A program made the position numbers and the translations under genes. Positions 1 through 13,000 of a DNA stretch of 64,000 nt are shown piece after piece. The notes beneath the pieces are model-generated. The model ran no database searches. It saw only the letters and a program-made list of their open reading frames with translations, and had not been told where the DNA came from. Every line of letters begins with the position of its first letter. The stretch's first letter is position 1. The DNA comes from Phallusia mammillata (lineage: Eukaryota > Chordata > Ascidiacea > Phlebobranchia > Ascidiidae), in contig QLIY01000007.1 in the NCBI GenBank assembly GCA_003260075.1, forward strand, positions 124,001-188,000, written 5' to 3'.

Positions 1-441
1 AACCGTTACCTAGCGACCGTGCAAAGTGGTGCAGAGCACTCGACGTAACGTGCGTGCGAATGGGTCGCAGTCAATTCGGGGTTAAAGGTCACCACAAGAC
101 ATTGAAACCGGCACAGATCTTGAACTCAGTTGCCTTCGGAAAAGTTCACAGTCTGCTGGAAGCGTAACAAACGTTGGCACACTTGCTTTCTAGGGCATAC
201 GAGTTTGGGTTTGCAGGGGCCTTATTGTCATGCCCGGATGTAGGTTTAAATTCCGCGCGTGTCTCCGAGAAAAAAGAACAAATTGTATTGAGGATTGGCA
301 ATGGCGTTTAGGCCTATATTTCTCCGCCTTTCCGATTGATGATTACTGTCTTTGGTGAACGTATGAACAGGATTTTTTTGGATTTTGGTAATATGCTGAG
401 CAGGATTTTTGTTTTGTATCTTGGTCACTATATCCCTACAC

Positions 442-916
442 CAGTGGTTCTCAAAGTGTGCGTCGCGACGCCCTGGTGCGTCGTTTCAATTTTCCAAGGG
501 CGTCGTAGAATATTTCCGTTTCGTGACTGAACTCAGTTTATCTCATAAAAATGAGGTTTCAGTGCGGTTAACGTATCTACGTCCAAATACTTTTTGCGTA
601 GAGTGCGGATTGACGTAAATTTACCTCAAATGTTTTTGATAAAAAACGCGGCTGTCCGTTAATGTACGTCGAGACCAAACAGTACAAGTAGCAAGTGCGT
701 GATTGACAATTGCCGGTCGCACTAAAAGTGTTGAGTGCAGTTTTATAACTTTGTCGAAAAACAGTTAGGCTAAAATTGTTCTCTAAGTGCTGTTTAATAG
801 ATTTAAATTAACTGTTTATTGATAAGTTTCCTCATTACCTTTTATTTGCTGGTGCGTCGCAAGTCCAGAAAACTTTTCCAGAGGCGTCGCAACAAAAAAA
901 AGTTTGAGAACCACTG
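442..916. mobile_element. hAT-type MITE, 475 bp
   Basis: Terminal inverted repeats CAGTGGTTCTCAAA / TTTGAGAACCACTG are flanked by a perfect 8-bp target duplication, ccctacac, at 434-441 and 917-924. There is no coding capacity. It lies in the long 3' WWOX intron or flank. Confidence 0.9.
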
Positions 917-1122
917 CCCTACACATACACATCACATTTATTCATGATTGATTTTTGATATCACCGATGATGGCATAAGTATTTGCCGAAAAGTTTGCAT
1001 TATAAAGCATGTCGCTTTTTACGTCATTTTGGGCCGTTTTTTCCTCATTAAACTTTTTTTAACTTAATATTTTAATTTTCTAAATGAGAAAGAGAGACTA
1101 CACATAGAACAAATTTTGGTGA

Positions 1123-1228
1123 ACTAACTCAAAAAAGCATTTAATGGTTTGAAGTTATGAACGACGGTAACCCCCCCCCCACTAACTCAAAAAAGCATTT
1201 AATGGTGTGAAGTTATGAACGACGGTAA
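1123..1228. other. Poly-C junction with flanking duplication (C10 at 1171-1180)
   Basis: The 48 bp before the tract is repeated after it with one mismatch. Interpreted as an allelic contig join. Confidence 0.75.
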
Positions 1229-1389
1229 ACGCACTGATTGATGAAAAAACAAGTATTAGGGTTTGGATTTTTGCCTCGAACACTTATAGACGAGGTTCAA
1301 TATAAAACACATTGACATAAAAAAACAAAAAACAAAAAAAATATCATCAATTTGAAAAACCTAAACATACAACCAAACTTAACGGCATT

Positions 1390-1509
1390 TTTTTCTACTT
1401 TTTTTACGGGGTTCGAACCCAGGACACTCTCGGGGACGAATTCCGATCATGTTTTTTATGTCTGTATATGGGTCAGGCGCGCCAGACCATTCGGCCAAGT
1501 TTCTGTCCC
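1390..1509 (-). mobile_element. tRNA-derived SINE with target-site duplication
   Basis: Read on the minus strand it has an A-box-like TGGCCGAATGG and a B-box GGGTTCGAACCCC, followed by a T/A-rich tail. It is flanked by a 14-bp direct repeat (aacttaacggcatt) at 1376-1389 and 1510-1523. It is the same family as 33108-33219. Confidence 0.85.
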
Positions 1510-3004
1510 AACTTAACGGCATTCCTATTAAATCTGGGCTCACGTACATACAGCGCACTCAAGTGTCGAAAATAGCTTACATGATCACAAATATGATTTA
1601 CAACCGGTCAATGATGCACAGCATTCACCATAGCGCCACTCTCTAACCACTTCCATCAACAAGAACGAACGCAACATGCCAGAGAAGAATCACTTGCGTT
1701 TGCAGATTATGTTTTGACCCCCGTGGACATTGCGACATGCGGCCATTTGTCACCTACCGCTGAGACAACGTCTTGATTTCGCAACGAAGACTTTGGACTC
1801 TAAAGCAGGCGAAAATACAGTTTATGGCCTCTAAGAATTTCGCGCCTTGTACTCCAAGAGTGTTAATCAGCGAAATTGTTCGGATCAATCCAATTAGCTG
1901 AATGATGACGAATTAATACCCCAACTTAACAGGGCTTATAACAAGGAATAAATGCTATATGAGTGGTTTTCTATACAATGCTATTGCCGTTAAGCAAAAA
2001 GATAGATTAGACTTGAGGAATGCATGCGCTGTTGCATTTTATGTACTTTACAGACTGAAGTATTGTTTGTTAAAGTCGTACGGTGTGACATTATTTTTAA
2101 CACAAATGGTTTACGTTTAAAGGGTTCGTAAAGCTTCTTACAGCCTCTTACAGCCGGTTCAGTAATCCTTGATGTATTGCCCAAAAACATGTTCTGTTGA
2201 TACGTTTATATGCTTAGGGTTTGCAGACATATTTCTAATAAAAACCCTATGCCGAAATTAACCGTTAAAAGATTACGCTTTGGTACGGTCTTGCTCAATA
2301 CTTTACGTGCCGGCTCCAGTGTTTAATGGCACGAAATGTTCCCCACAATGAACACGACGATAACATAACATGACTGATAAGTCTGCCATAACTTATCGAG
2401 CAATTCAAAATTACGCACCGATGAAGGAATGCTTGAAAACATGATGAACGTTACCAAATCACGGTCGAACAATGACCGAAGAAAGCACGCTTGTTGGACA
2501 GTACACCGAAAACGGGGCATGACCGCTGCATAACAAGCTTGCGGTAATATATGCGAGCGTGGATCCAGTCTCTAATTGCCCACCAACCTACAATTTCGAC
2601 AAGTGTATGATTACAATGTTGTAAGAGCGATTATCACCACATTGGGAGCAGGCCGTGCTAGGCGAGAGCGTTACGCCATGATGTTGTTATGCCGACAACT
2701 GCTTTGTAATCCTTGAAGTAATAAAATGAGCCATGGAAGATTTTGAAGACAAATTTTAAGTGACGTGATGACGTGATGTAAATAAAACAGCGCCACAAGC
2801 GGAAATAATGTTCTCTTGAGTTAGATTTGAAGTTTGAGTTACAAGATCTACACACAAGCAAGTTTTAACTGTTACAAAAAGCTGGGAAATTTAGTATCGC
2901 GTTCGTTTAATCGTTTAACAAAAGTCATATCAGGTCGCAGTAAAATCCACACTGTGGCCAATATAGAGTTGCTAGCGGACCGAACGCGAAAGCACAAGAC
3001 CAAA

Positions 3005-3140
3005 CCCGGCCCTAAGCCGAATTCTTTTCAATAAAGCCCGAATTAGACCCGAAATTTGTTCGAAATTGATGACACCCAGCCTGAATTTCCGCCAAAATCA
3101 AGCCCATTTTATCAAAACCCAATCCCGAACCTACAACTCT
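3005..3140. repeat. Copy of a degenerate dispersed repeat ('cccgaa/gggcctga' family)
   Basis: A run of proline-codon-like words (gccctaagccgaa, cccgaattagacccgaa, gcctgaat, cccgaacctacaactct). Similar diverged stretches are listed separately; no coding frame is shared. Confidence 0.4.
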
Positions 3141-3485
3141 GTCTCAAGTATATTGTTTTGCATTGGGTAAATCAAAATCACGCCTAGACATACATCGCCC
3201 CATCTGCAACAAGATAACCTTATCACCCGATGTCGAAATACGTGTGCCGATTAGATAAGATAACCAACATCAGCACACGAGCACTCCCTAGCGGCGATAA
3301 GCACAAAATCGCGGTTAACCCCACCTCTTGCAAATCATATTGTTGTGTAGCTTTGCAGCGATGATTGCGGCTTGAGATTGAAATCTAGGTTTAAGATACC
3401 CGATGTGTTAAGAAAGTTCAAGAAGTCTTGGGAGTTGGTTTACAGTTTGTGGTCGAGATAAGGCGACTTGCACGTGTCCAACGTC

Positions 3486-3755
3486 AAGCTAATTGGCGAT
3501 ATTGATGGGAGGTGAATATGGAAAGATGATTGTCGGGCTACAGTGGCGAGAAAAACAAGTTTGGATTGACACATTTTTGCACGTGGAGTGCTTTTGGGAT
3601 GTATAACAACACCTATCCCCCCCCCCAAGCTAATTGGCGATATTGATGGGAGGTGAATATGGAAAGATGATTGTTGCGCTACAGTGGCGTGAAAAACAAG
3701 TTTAGATTGACACTTTTGTGCACGTAGAGTGTTTCTTGAGGTACAAAAACACTTA
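3486..3755. other. Poly-C junction with flanking duplication (C10 at 3617-3626)
   Basis: About 130 bp is repeated on each side with a few substitutions. Confidence 0.8.
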
Positions 3756-5137
3756 CATATTTACAATATAACATATATATTTAAGCAACAAAACGCTTTT
3801 TCTCGGCGTACAATAATGCATTTAATGTTGCCATCGTCCATAATATGTTAAAGTATGTATGAACTTATTAACGACTTAGACCTGATTAAAAGAGCAAATG
3901 AATGACAAAGTCAAAAAGCGAAAAACTAGACTGAAAGGGTGTTTGAAAAGAAAAGATACTTAAACATAAACAAAGAAAAGATCTATGATAAAAAATTGAA
4001 AAAAAAGTTTTTCTCCAGTTTTAGCAATTCACAATGCATAAGCCTTTAAGCATGTTGCCATTTTGGTGTAAGAGGACCTTTTTACTGACCGCTAAATCAT
4101 GTTAAAACTCGTTTAAACCAGTTTTCCCGACTCCCGTTTAGTGCGGAAAGGCGGCATGTGAGTCACATGATAAGCTGACACCAATCGGAAGACGCTGACT
4201 CCCTAGATCACGTGTCGCTTCCGTCATAACGCCCATTGTTTCGCAATAAACCGGTGGTCTTTTAAATACACAAGGCCTTATGTGCACAGCAAAAGGCGTA
4301 ACTGCAGCAACTGCAAAATCAGCAGAGCTTTAAACCATTTTTGCAGAAGTCTTCGTTGACACATTTTCAACACAAAAAATAGATTTAAAGAACTTGTCCA
4401 AAACATGCTTAAAAAACGCTCCGCTAAGGCCCAGTAATTCTGGATAGCAAAACATGTAGATTAGGGATGTCCGTAAACGCGTGGATCACTTGGAAAGATG
4501 CAAATGTTCTGTTTACGAGGCAATGGGGAATTCGGGAGAACAACATTATGCAAAAAAGTCTGCAGCTTGTAGGATGTGAATCATATTAAGGAAAAATGAA
4601 TGGTGCTACGTGGGAAGCCAGAATAAATTTAAATCAGTGACCGCTATCCCAATTGGAAATTCCAACTTTATTTTTAACTTCGTCCGTTTGCACCACTTGC
4701 ACCGCAAAACATCTGGAAAAAGGGTCACTTGCAAAAAAAACTGTTACCTAAGAGTTATCCCAAGATATTGCGCAAAGCCGATTTAAATCCGTTTCCAATT
4801 TGGAAGCCTATTTTGTGATCGTTGTCGTTTATCAGATTTCGTGCGACTCAACCGCGTCAATTACGAAAACCGCGATTTCACCAACAAGCAGAGTCAAGTT
4901 CGGACCTGCCCAATATCTCGAATCGTCAAAATAAACACAGCACACCACGTGACTCGCACACCTGCGGTGCCGTCCCGTCACGTGACAAGACTTTTGGCGC
5001 CAAGGTTTCGCGCCCAAACTGCTGTCAACAGCAATAATGATAAGCTGTGGTCAACCATATGCAAATGTGAGATTGCGATACATTTTTATGAAAGTCCCAG
5101 TTTTTAGCCCAGACGCAAAGAGGTCGGCTCCCAAGAT

Positions 5138-5250
5138 TGGATCCGGTCCCAAACTTTGGGATATGGTCCAAATTTTTTGAGATCCGGTTCCAATTTTAGG
5201 ATTCGGTTTCCAAAAATTTAATCCGGTTCCAATTTTGGGAGATAGTTCCT
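5138..5250. repeat. Degenerate tandem repeat
   Basis: Five or so imperfect ~20-bp units of the type 'gatccggttccaattttggg'. Confidence 0.65.
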
Positions 5251-5677
5251 ACTTTAAACTGGCCAAAATAATACAGATTTTTGGAGTCAGTGTTAGTAAG
5301 ATTCATTTAGTAAAACAAGAACATCTTACAAGCTTAGGGTTTTCACATTTCACACAAAAACCATTCATAATCCACAAAAAGTCAACATGGCAACAAAGAC
5401 CGGACCATTAAACGAGTTAACTCTTAGAGAAGCCACCCCCAGGCGTTCACAACGGTTGATGTACAGCCACGCGTCCTAAACGCGCCAGACGACACCAGAA
5501 TTTGTGACTAAATATAGCGAAGGTTGCGCCACGAGAATTGAGGACGCTCTGGGCCCCCGGGCTGTAATAAGTGTTGCAACTTTGGCGATGGTCTTGTTTT
5601 GACGGCGTTTGTTTACTACAGCCGTATGCCACGGTGCTATATTCACTTCAGTAAGATGGCTGAAGGTTTGCAGCCGA

Positions 5678-5970
5678 AAAGGCACCACCACGCGCCACAA
5701 ATATAAATAAATCATAGTGCGCAAGGTCCAATATCAGAAAAACAAATACTGTAATGTGGAAAACCGAGAAACAGCAGTCCGAAAATGTATTTAAGGCACA
5801 TTTCGGTTAAGAACCTTCCCCCCCCCCCCGAAAAGGCACCACCACGCGCCACAAATATAAATAAATCATAGTGCGGAAGGTCCAATATCAGAAAAACAAA
5901 TACTGTAATGTAGAAAACCGAAAAATAGCAGTCCGAAAATGTATTTAAGGCACAATTCGGTTAAGAACCT
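5678..5970. other. Poly-C junction with flanking duplication (C12 at 5818-5829)
   Basis: About 140 bp is repeated with scattered single-base differences, as expected of two alleles. Confidence 0.8.
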
Positions 5971-6015
5971 ATAACTTTCATTCACGTCAAAAGAATCTCC
6001 GTTATTCTTTCACAA

Positions 6016-6055
6016 TATTTGAACCCAGGACGCTTCCTCAATACGAATTCAGTTA
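6016..6055 (-). mobile_element. Fragment of the tRNA-derived SINE
   Basis: TTTGAACCCAGGACGCT followed by ACGAATTC resembles the B-box half of the 1390-1509 SINE. Only this part is recognisable. Confidence 0.35.
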
Positions 6056-6085
6056 AAATTCGTTTGTAGGCTAAGAACCCCAGAC

Positions 6086-6425
6086 CAGGGGTCCGCGAAT
6101 AGTGGGTCGGGAGACCTTACAGTCTGGGTCGCAAAATATTTTAAATTTTCCATGAATATAAGCATCGCATCTATAGTATTAATGAACTTTCAGCTTTTTC
6201 AACCAAATTATTATTGCATTGTTACATATGACTACGTAACTGTTGCATGCAGTCTATGTAACAATGCAATAAGTTAAGCGTACCTCCGCAAGCAGTCATG
6301 CTTTTCTGTTACCATTTTGCTGAATAAATACGTTCGTTTACCTACTGTTTTATGTGCTGAGTTTCGCTTTATTTTGTTCAAAAACATTTTTTAGGGTCGC
6401 ACCAAAAAGTATTTGCGGACCCCTG
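6086..6425. mobile_element. hAT-type MITE, 340 bp
   Basis: Inverted termini CAGGGGTCCGCGAA / TTTGCGGACCCCTG. No clean 8-bp target duplication was seen. Confidence 0.65.
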
Positions 6426-6587
6426 CCTTACAGACCATCGACATTGCGTTTAAAAATCCTTTTTTTTCAGAGTGCCACAGCATCACAAGTTTTTTCAGAG
6501 TGCCACAGCACCACCCAGTGGATAAACAAATTTTCGCGGTTGAAAGGATTTAAGACAAATATATTCATACTGGGATAAGCCCTAAAG

Positions 6588-6904
6588 CAGTGGTTCCCAA
6601 CCTTCTTTGTTACATTCCTCCCTTCGCCCATTTTCGAACTATTCATTCCTCCCCATAAGAAGAAAAACAAATATAACATAAAAAATTATAGCAATTTGAA
6701 ATAGACCTTATAATTAGGGATGTCCATTCAGAATCCTTTACCAAATGTGAACCGGGTCCAAATTATAATGGACATAATTGTGTATATACAAAAATATTCT
6801 GTAACATTTCCAATGTAATTTTTTTACAGTTTTTATGAAATTCCTCCCCTGAATTTGTAAAATTCCTCCCTAGGGAGGAATTCCTCCCCGGTTGGGAACC
6901 ACTG
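6588..6904. mobile_element. hAT-type MITE, 317 bp
   Basis: Termini CAGTGGTTCCCAACC / GGTTGGGAACCACTG, with perfect 8-bp duplication ccctaaag (6580-6587, 6905-6912). The interior repeats 'cctccc' motifs. Same family as 36942-37569 and the fragment at 41591-41671. Confidence 0.9.
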
Positions 6905-7038
6905 CCCTAAAGCGTCGATGCAGACCAGTGATCACGGCAAACTTATCGGTCTAATGCCTTTAATAGGCCTGGTGTTCTTTGATTATCATGATTTAGGCCT
7001 AAAATTTACTGCAAGCAAAATACGTGGTACTATATTAC

Positions 7039-10000
7039 CATGGATTTGGTGAACGGTCTTGCGAGGAAGAAAAGTATCCGCATCGTCCAAGAGGGATTTG
7101 CCAGTGACGTATACATCATGTTACCCGGATGTAAAGAGTTTGACGTCACTCCGCGTCTCGACAAGCGTCGGTTGAGCTCGTTGCTATGAAGACAATATGT
7201 TACATGATGTAGAAAAAGTAAAAATAGCAAAATAAAAAAAATATTATTTGAAAGTGTTTTTTGATAATTTCCGTTTATTTCGTTCAAAGAGCTGAATGCG
7301 CAAAAAATAAAATTATGCGCAAAAAATAAATATGTTTAAACATAAAGCAATTTAACAACGATACAGTGGTTAGTTTCAAACAACAGTGGCAAGCATATAA
7401 GAAAGAAATTACCTGCATATAAGTAAGCGCTGAAAAGTTCAATTTGTTATATTTACACGTTTTAAAAAACGAGAACTTGAAATCTTTAAGACATTTCGAT
7501 TTGCATCTTACATAAGCAAACTGACTGACAAGCTAATTTAGCAAATCTACAGGGATTGGCCCAACTTGTTGTGGATTATGCCGGACTATGGACCCACGCA
7601 GACACACTAAACATATCTAAACAAAACTTAAACCGCATTTCAAGTGACTTTAAGCCCAATTCTTCCGACTGTGTTACGGCATAGGACGAAAATTAAGCTT
7701 AAAACATGATTTTTATCACGCAAAAACGTCGGTACCAGCTTGGTGCCAGGAACAAGAAAATTTTAGCGTATGTTACACGACCGTGCATTCCCATTTGGAA
7801 ACGAAAACCTTGGTTTTCGCGACTTTAAGCGGACGACTTTTAAAATAAAATTTCATCGCCTTGGGTGCCGTGATGTTGGAAAATGACTCTAGGTCGAATG
7901 AAGGTCAAACTATAAGCGGATTGCACGTGCACAAGCTTAACTTCAGGTCCTATCAATTCCCAGTTGGTTTTCAGCGCACGTGCAAATTACACAACACTGG
8001 TAACAAATCGCATTAGATCATGCATTAATATGCAATCTACACTTAGTCACCGCATTAAAGCCAAACCCACGGGGGACGTTCTATTGTCTGTTGACAGGCT
8101 CAACGACGCCATGGCAAGGTTACTATAGGTCAACCGCGAACGAGGTAATTATAGGTCACTCAAAGTTGGTTTCGAAAGGAACAGTGTCCCAAAGTGATAA
8201 AAAGTGACACATTTTTGACATTATCCCGCTTGATTTTGAGATGGGCAAACCGTGACCTCAAAGTTTTGACAGCTAACGCTCGTGACGTCATAGCAACGCC
8301 TTCTAAATGTTCGAAATGGATCAAGGGCGTACGCATCACACAACAAAGTTGGTATTTATCGATTTATTGTATCTTTAGGCGTTAAGCGGCAAGAGATACG
8401 ATTATTTGAACCACATTCACACGCTAATAATCCATTTCACATTGGTTATCTATTGGTTAATTCATGGCGTCGGAGATAGGTATTGTGAAAAACAGCATAT
8501 ACTACAAAGATGTGTTCTTACAGAAATAACCCGAACCTTTAGTGCTTAATAATCCTGTTGTGCAAAAGAAAATGAACAACTCCATGATTATATCAGGCCT
8601 ATGCGATAAATTGATGTAGCAGCCAGAATTGAAGGAATTGCGTTTAAGCAGCTCACACAACACTGCTATCAATTGTATAACTATACAGAAACACGCTTAG
8701 AACGCAAAAATGTAATACAGCGAAATTTTGCAATTATTTCCTGTCAAACACATAGAAATTGTCACTATTTTCTTGATTTTTTGCACGAAAAATATTTCTG
8801 TTTTACTTTGGCAAATTTTTAGTTAAAGGGAGTTTTAATGGATTTATAACCGTTGCAGGAATATCACCTTTGGTGGTCGTGGGCTTACCAATCGGTTAAC
8901 CGGGATCAAAAGAAACAAAGTACAACTTTATACAAGTATCTATTACATGTGTAAATTTGAATAAGTTTTAATTACTGAAACGTGAGAATAGTGGGTCATG
9001 AACGAAAACAATATGCGTCCCCTTCAAATGACTTCACCAGTACGTACAAATATATTGTGATTTCACAATTGCGGTACACGGGTCGACATCGCAGATCTGC
9101 TGTCGTATAACAAGAGGTAGCCCCACACGCGATACCATAGGAAATGCCAATCAGCTTTAAGTGTTCTGTAAGTTAGACACCAACCTGAAGAGCACGTTGC
9201 ATAACTTGGATCTGTTATACTGGGTCATGAACCAGAATTTGGATTTCGGCGGAGAAAGTTGCGCCAAGTTCATCTCGTTCAGATCCACGGGAAATCTGGA
9301 ATACAAGTTTAAAGCCTTATGGAGCCATTTTGTATCCATAATCATGCAGCGGGAGCGGGTATAGGAACAAAAACGATTTTTACAAGCTGGAGAGCTTAAA
9401 CGGGAATTTGATTCGTCAAATTAAATGAAAATTTCGGGTTTTAACATTTTAGCGTAATACTGCCAGCTGAATTGCTGTTCTTCATGTACATTTTGCCGCA
9501 TATTTTTCATGTTAACTTTAAATAATTGCATGCATTGGAACGTTCGGACAGAAAGGTCACCAAAAGTATGAGCAAAACATTTTGAACCTAATTTCCTTTT
9601 CAAATGAAAATTTAAACTTCAAATCAGGGATTAATTTCTGTAAGGATTAAACAGCAAAAATATTTTTTGTACGATATGCATCTACTTTTTAGGTATGATT
9701 TAAAACGTATTTAAGCACAAAAGATGCAGAAGACTACAGCATATTTGAACACATAGGATCTCCAGCGACACCTGTGGGATTCCGACGACACGACCACCAC
9801 CCGGGCGGGGGCGCTACGGAGCAAGGTGCTTTCAAGTAATCTGGTCAAATAGAAATGTCCAACGTGGTTAGTGGCGAATGTGCGCTCTATTTCGTCCTCT
9901 GTCTCTTCCCATGGCAACGCAAACACGGCGGCATTAAGAATAAGCATATGAAGCGGCCTGAAAGAGAAACACGTCGTATTTATATTTTTGAATCATATTG

Positions 10001-13000
10001 TTAAGGCGATGGGCCTTTTGTGTTGTACTTTGTAGTTTTTACTCTAATCAAGAAAATAACATTTGTATGTATGAAAAATACTCAAAACGGGCGGCAGACC
10101 GTAAGCGTTAGTGTTAACTATTATTTATAAAACAACCCCCCCCCCTATATTTTTGAATCATATTGTTAAGGCGATGTGCCTTTTGTTTTAAACTTTAGTT
10201 TTTACTTTGATCACGAAAGTAACATTTGTATGTATGAAAAATACTCAGCAGACCGTAAGCGTTAGTGTTAACTATTATTTATAAAACAGAAATTTCAGTT
10301 TCAGTCAGTTATTCAAATAGAATGTTTGAATATAAGTATAGACTTCGGTTAAACAAGACTAGTTTGGACCAAACATTTGTCCTGATTAGACAAAGATCCG
10401 TTTTTATGTATCATACGTTTTGTTACTGTATGATATGTTTGAGACCAACTATATGGCCAATCTAGCCAACAGCACGAAACAACTAACTGTTTTACAAACA
10501 CAATTTCCACTTGCCACTTAACACATTGCATACCCAAATTGTAGCCTTTGATGCGTAGTTTGTAGTACAAATAATAAAAGATAGTGCAATAAAACGAAAC
10601 AAACCATTTTAAGGGACTGCAAATAATTGTTAGTTTATTGTTACTAATGGAAGTCAACATTTTTGTTTATCCTCTCATAAATTAAAATCCCATCAAACTG
10701 GACAAACATATACAGGTGAAAATGTTTGTTGTATGCTACACTGCGTTAGTAAAGTGAACACGTATTTTCAAGAGTTGATGGAATCATTAACTAGTGATAT
10801 GTGTTGTTTAATCAGCGGTTTACTCTGAACACTGTGTTGTTTGACAAGGGCCACAGAATACCTTTGAAAGGCAATTGGCAGCAATCCCCCCCCCCTTCAA
10901 GAGTTGATGGAATCATTAACTAGTGATATGTGTTGTTTAATCATCGGTTTACTCTGAACACTGTGTTGTTTGACAAGGGCCACAGAAGACCTTTGAAAGG
11001 CAATTGGCAGCAAGATGTTCTTATAAGAACTAGCATGCTGTTGTTTTTAAATTTCAAGTAGACCGGACTTTGCTAATTTAGTGCCGATTGAGGTTGTTAT
11101 TTCCAAACAAATTAAAATAGTAAGAAATTAATTTCGAACATCTTATGGTGTGAAATTGCAAAATGAAGAAAGTTTTTATGAGCACTAGAAATTAGTTTCC
11201 GTTTACTGAATTTGGATCTAGGAAAGTGCAAGTTAACTCCAGCCATCTTCTTTTTTGTGCTAAGAAGAGTACGTACATACCGACCATCAGCCCTGTAGCG
11301 TCTATGTAGATCAGTTATCACGGTATACTTATTCATAAGTCATAGTATACCTGGCCCATTAAAAGGCGTACCGAATCAACTCGAGACTGGTATGATTCTG
11401 TAACGCCTTCAATGGGTTCTATGATTCTTTTTTATGCAGTTGAACAGTGGTGTAAAGCAGTCAACACTTCCGCTATTGCACGGAAGGTATGAGATTAAGG
11501 CATGATCACACTTCGATGATAAAGAACGAGGAAACCTTTCCAAATATTAAGCGAAAAAAACTGCCGCCGATGGGATACCCACAACAGATAAGGGGCTTGA
11601 CGGAATTAGAAGGACTGCTCAATCGGATATTTAAAAACATATAAACCTGTTATCTGTATGCCGGGTGTAGTGAACAGTGGTGCTTTCTTTGCTGTTGACA
11701 CTCTGACCGAAATTTTCTTATTGATTTGACTATAAGGAAAGTTTATGCGAAAATTGTTAGCGTTTAAGATCAATGGTTTCGACCATCAGCATTCGATTGC
11801 GTGTTTCAATGATTAAACCAAATCAAATGCCACCAAACCTGAAGGTACAAGTCCGAAACCCAACTATTTTCAAAAAAGCCCGAGTAGAGTACAAAGTTGG
11901 TGAAATTGCGACCCAAATGAATCCAAATATAAATGAGGCCTGAATCAGGTTTATTTTGTTAGAGTGAATTCCGAACCTAGGCGCGACCTACCCGGAAGTT
12001 CGGACCCACTTACAACTCTAAACTGAAATGTTATGATGACACACAGAAGGAAATTTGGATCAAACAAAATACGTTAGAAGTGCCGGCATGGCATTGTGTG
12101 TTTATTTATTGACAACATATCAAATTTCGAAGCTTTCGTGGATTTAGTTTAGTGGCTGGCTCAAAATAAAGTCCACGTATTTGAAATAAAACAGTATTCC
12201 GAAGTGTCAAAAACCAAACAGATTAATTTTATTAAGGTCTCTTGTGAGTATATGTTGTATATGTAGTATATGTACCTAAACATACAATACGACTTGATAA
12301 GATTCATAAATTACGTAAAAAGTTCGTTTTTAGAAGATAACCGTTTTTACCAAAAAAGTGTTTTTCCAGCTTTAATGAACAAAAATACGGGCAATATTAC
12401 GCCATACATACGTGACGTCATCATAGCTTGAATTGGACCCCAAGGTTACATGATGATTTGTGCTCCAAGCTTTAGGCCTATTCCCTACTAAAGAAGAATT
12501 TTATAACATCAAGCAGAAAACATATCTTACAAATTAATGGAAAGAATGTCATTCCTAACCGCTTAACAAGCTTGTGGTGAAGCGACAGGCATACACACAT
12601 CGGCAATATTAAATGACCAAAATCGTTGCGTTGCAACATTTACACCCAATATGCCGTGGCCGACGCGAAGCATATCAAGTAACCCAGGCATTGTGCGTGT
12701 TGTTGTGGTCGGCTCAAGGGACAAAACAATCTTAGTTAAACGTAATTACATGGCAGTCATCACTGTATATGCTTGTGTGGTGAAAATCTAGTTTTTACTT
12801 TACGTTTTGTACGTGGTTGGTGGTAGTATATGTAAACGTATATTCCATTATGTGTGCTGCGTTTTTGGTGTCCACATTAACAAAAAATATCACTTAGGTA
12901 AACTATATTTGTCTTTTAAGCGATCTGTCCGCTTTTTAGGGTGTTAGTTTAAAATTAAGGGAGTAGAAGTTAAGGTTACCTTGATCTATTGCTCAGTGGC

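Larger units (their letters stand above)
1524..5137. other. No gene recognised; presumed 3' WWOX intron or flank
   Basis: A+T-rich sequence with only short spurious reading frames. It was searched on the minus strand for the WWOX C-terminal exon (GAATTVYCA- and MYFNNCC-like codons) without success. Confidence 0.5.

Noticed and set aside
10349-10660. 103-codon minus-strand frame in a WWOX intron
   Set aside because: No recognisable family, low-complexity Y/C-rich translation, and the WWOX exons are fully explained without it.
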